From Psoroptes ovis (Eukaryota > Arthropoda > Arachnida > Sarcoptiformes > Psoroptidae): a DNA stretch of 64,000 nucleotides. Positions within the stretch are counted from its first letter, which is position 1, and every line of letters begins with the position of its first letter. The notes below the pieces were generated by a model, which did no database searches, was not told the origin of the DNA, and saw only the letters and a program-made list of their open reading frames with translations. Made by a program: the position numbers and the translations under genes. The stretch covers positions 3,223,501-3,287,500 of the forward strand of contig PQWQ01000003.1 of assembly GCA_002943765.1 (NCBI GenBank), in the 5' to 3' direction. Positions 63,148-64,000 of this stretch are shown piece after piece.

Positions 63148-63473
63148 TATAAATATTTCAACGAAAATTTTCATTTGATGGATTCTGCGTTTCTTCAAAA
63201 TTTTGAAATTTTGTTTCATTTTCATTTCAATTGAATACTTTCAACCCTAACAAAACCTTGGATGAAATACTTAATTTTAAATCATTTTTGAATCAAATAT
63301 CTTCATATGCGTAGTTAAACGATGAGTAAATAAATGTAAATAATGGTAGATTCATATATATAGATAATCAATTATTTTGATTGTAAATTGTTTAGATTTA
63401 GATTTTTTTTTGACATTTTTAGATTTTATTTTTAGTCTAAATCCTCGCTGAACATTCACATGGAGTCGAGTGA

Positions 63474-63671
63474 ATGATGTACTCTGTTTTACTTTGCTTT
63501 GATTCAGTGAATCAGTTTAATTTGAGTTTGAATGAGGCGAAATTCAAAGCGTTTTCCAGGGGTGAAGCTATTGTTTTGGAAGCAAAATCAAAAATAAATC
63601 TTTCAATGAATTTATTCAACGACAATCATGGTGAATATTTAACAAAAATTGATGATAATAATGAATTATAA
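63474..63671 (+). CDS. Small orphan ORF, 65 aa (doubtful)
   Basis: ATG at 63474 opens 65 residues. The stretch FSRGEAIVLEAKSKINLSMNL has alternating beta-strand character and better codon balance than surrounding chance frames; it vaguely recalls galectin strands, but no galectin sugar-binding residues are present. AATAAA occurs just after the stop. It may be an exon, a gene relic or chance. Confidence 0.25.
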   Translation: MMYSVLLCFDSVNQFNLSLNEAKFKAFSRGEAIVLEAKSKINLSMNLFNDNHGEYLTKIDDNNEL

Positions 63672-64000
63672 TCATTGTTAAATAAATAGTTTATAATTAT
63701 TCGATTCAAATCTACTATATACATCTGACCAATCATTGATTCATGTATTAACAATAAAAACAAACGAATAAAAATTGTGAAATTATTGAAATCAGATTAG
63801 AATTTGGTTTTATTTTGGTTTTTTTTTTCAAAATAATTATGTTGGAAACAAAGCATTCATATAGTGGAAGCATTGTTTATAAGGAATAGCAAGAATATTA
63901 ATGTTGTCAAGCTTTTACATTCATTCATTCATCCACTTTGATTCAAACAAAAATGGCTCAAATAATGATTTGATGATGGATTCTCAAAAATGCTTAAATA

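Larger units (their letters stand above)
61278..64000. other. Spacer upstream of the RasGRF 5' exon
   Basis: Holds CA and AAT repeats, a CAG/CTG palindrome (62083-62102), CCA/CCG-type trinucleotides to about 62170, a tiny mariner-like inverted repeat (63068-63147) and a small ORF at 63474. The promoter of the exon at 60081-61277 should lie in its left part. Confidence 0.5.

Noticed and set aside
1..64000. tRNA, rRNA or CRISPR features
   Set aside because: No B-box/T-arm consensus with a foldable cloverleaf, no rRNA-like conserved blocks, and no regularly spaced repeats were seen on reading; a covariance-model scan was not possible here.

Overview
The window is AT-rich eukaryotic DNA with compact genes, short introns (about 60-230 bp) using GT-AG sites, AAT- and CAA-repeat coding tracts, and long AT-rich spacers. 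The gene set (two FATP acyl-CoA synthetases, two WRPW-tailed hairy/HES proteins, RasGRF, a quiver-like Ly6 protein, a gustatory-receptor-like protein) fits an arthropod. The base composition and gene style suggest an acariform (astigmatid-type) mite, but that placement is inference.

Layout. 1-926: last part of an unknown single-pass membrane protein. 3.07-12.35 kb: two tandem FATP/SLC27-type acyl-CoA synthetase genes; the second has a 1.7-kb first intron carrying a 187-bp hAT MITE with a perfect 8-bp target duplication. The first exons of both genes are too short for simple ORF finding and were placed by splice phase and similarity. 12.3-25 kb: two hairy/HES repressor genes facing each other, with a small orphan two-exon gene between them. 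25-38.5 kb: a 13.6-kb stretch upstream of the second HES gene with no supported gene but four DR1-like nuclear-receptor sites. 38.5-46 kb: minus-strand cluster of a multipass gustatory-receptor-like protein, a secreted Ly6/quiver-like protein, a secreted orphan and a MIF4G-like protein. 46.15-48.9 kb: divergently transcribed PPP phosphatase with an unusual amino-terminal neuronal-calcium-sensor-like EF-hand region. 50.85-61.3 kb: minus-strand RasGRF-type Ras exchange factor whose large intron holds a 4.8-kb non-LTR retrotransposon with a 13-bp target duplication. 61.3-64 kb: spacer with simple repeats, a tiny mariner-like inverted repeat and a small orphan ORF.

Functional themes: lipid activation (FATP pair), Notch-type transcriptional repression (HES pair with Groucho-recruiting tails), chemosensory and neuronal surface proteins, calcium-linked phosphatase signalling, and Ras activation. 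The most unusual items are the EF-hand-plus-phosphatase fusion, a RasGRF gene whose only visible 5' exon has no PH/DH region, the degenerate ATP-binding loop in the first FATP copy, and the set of young or recognisable transposons with precise ends.
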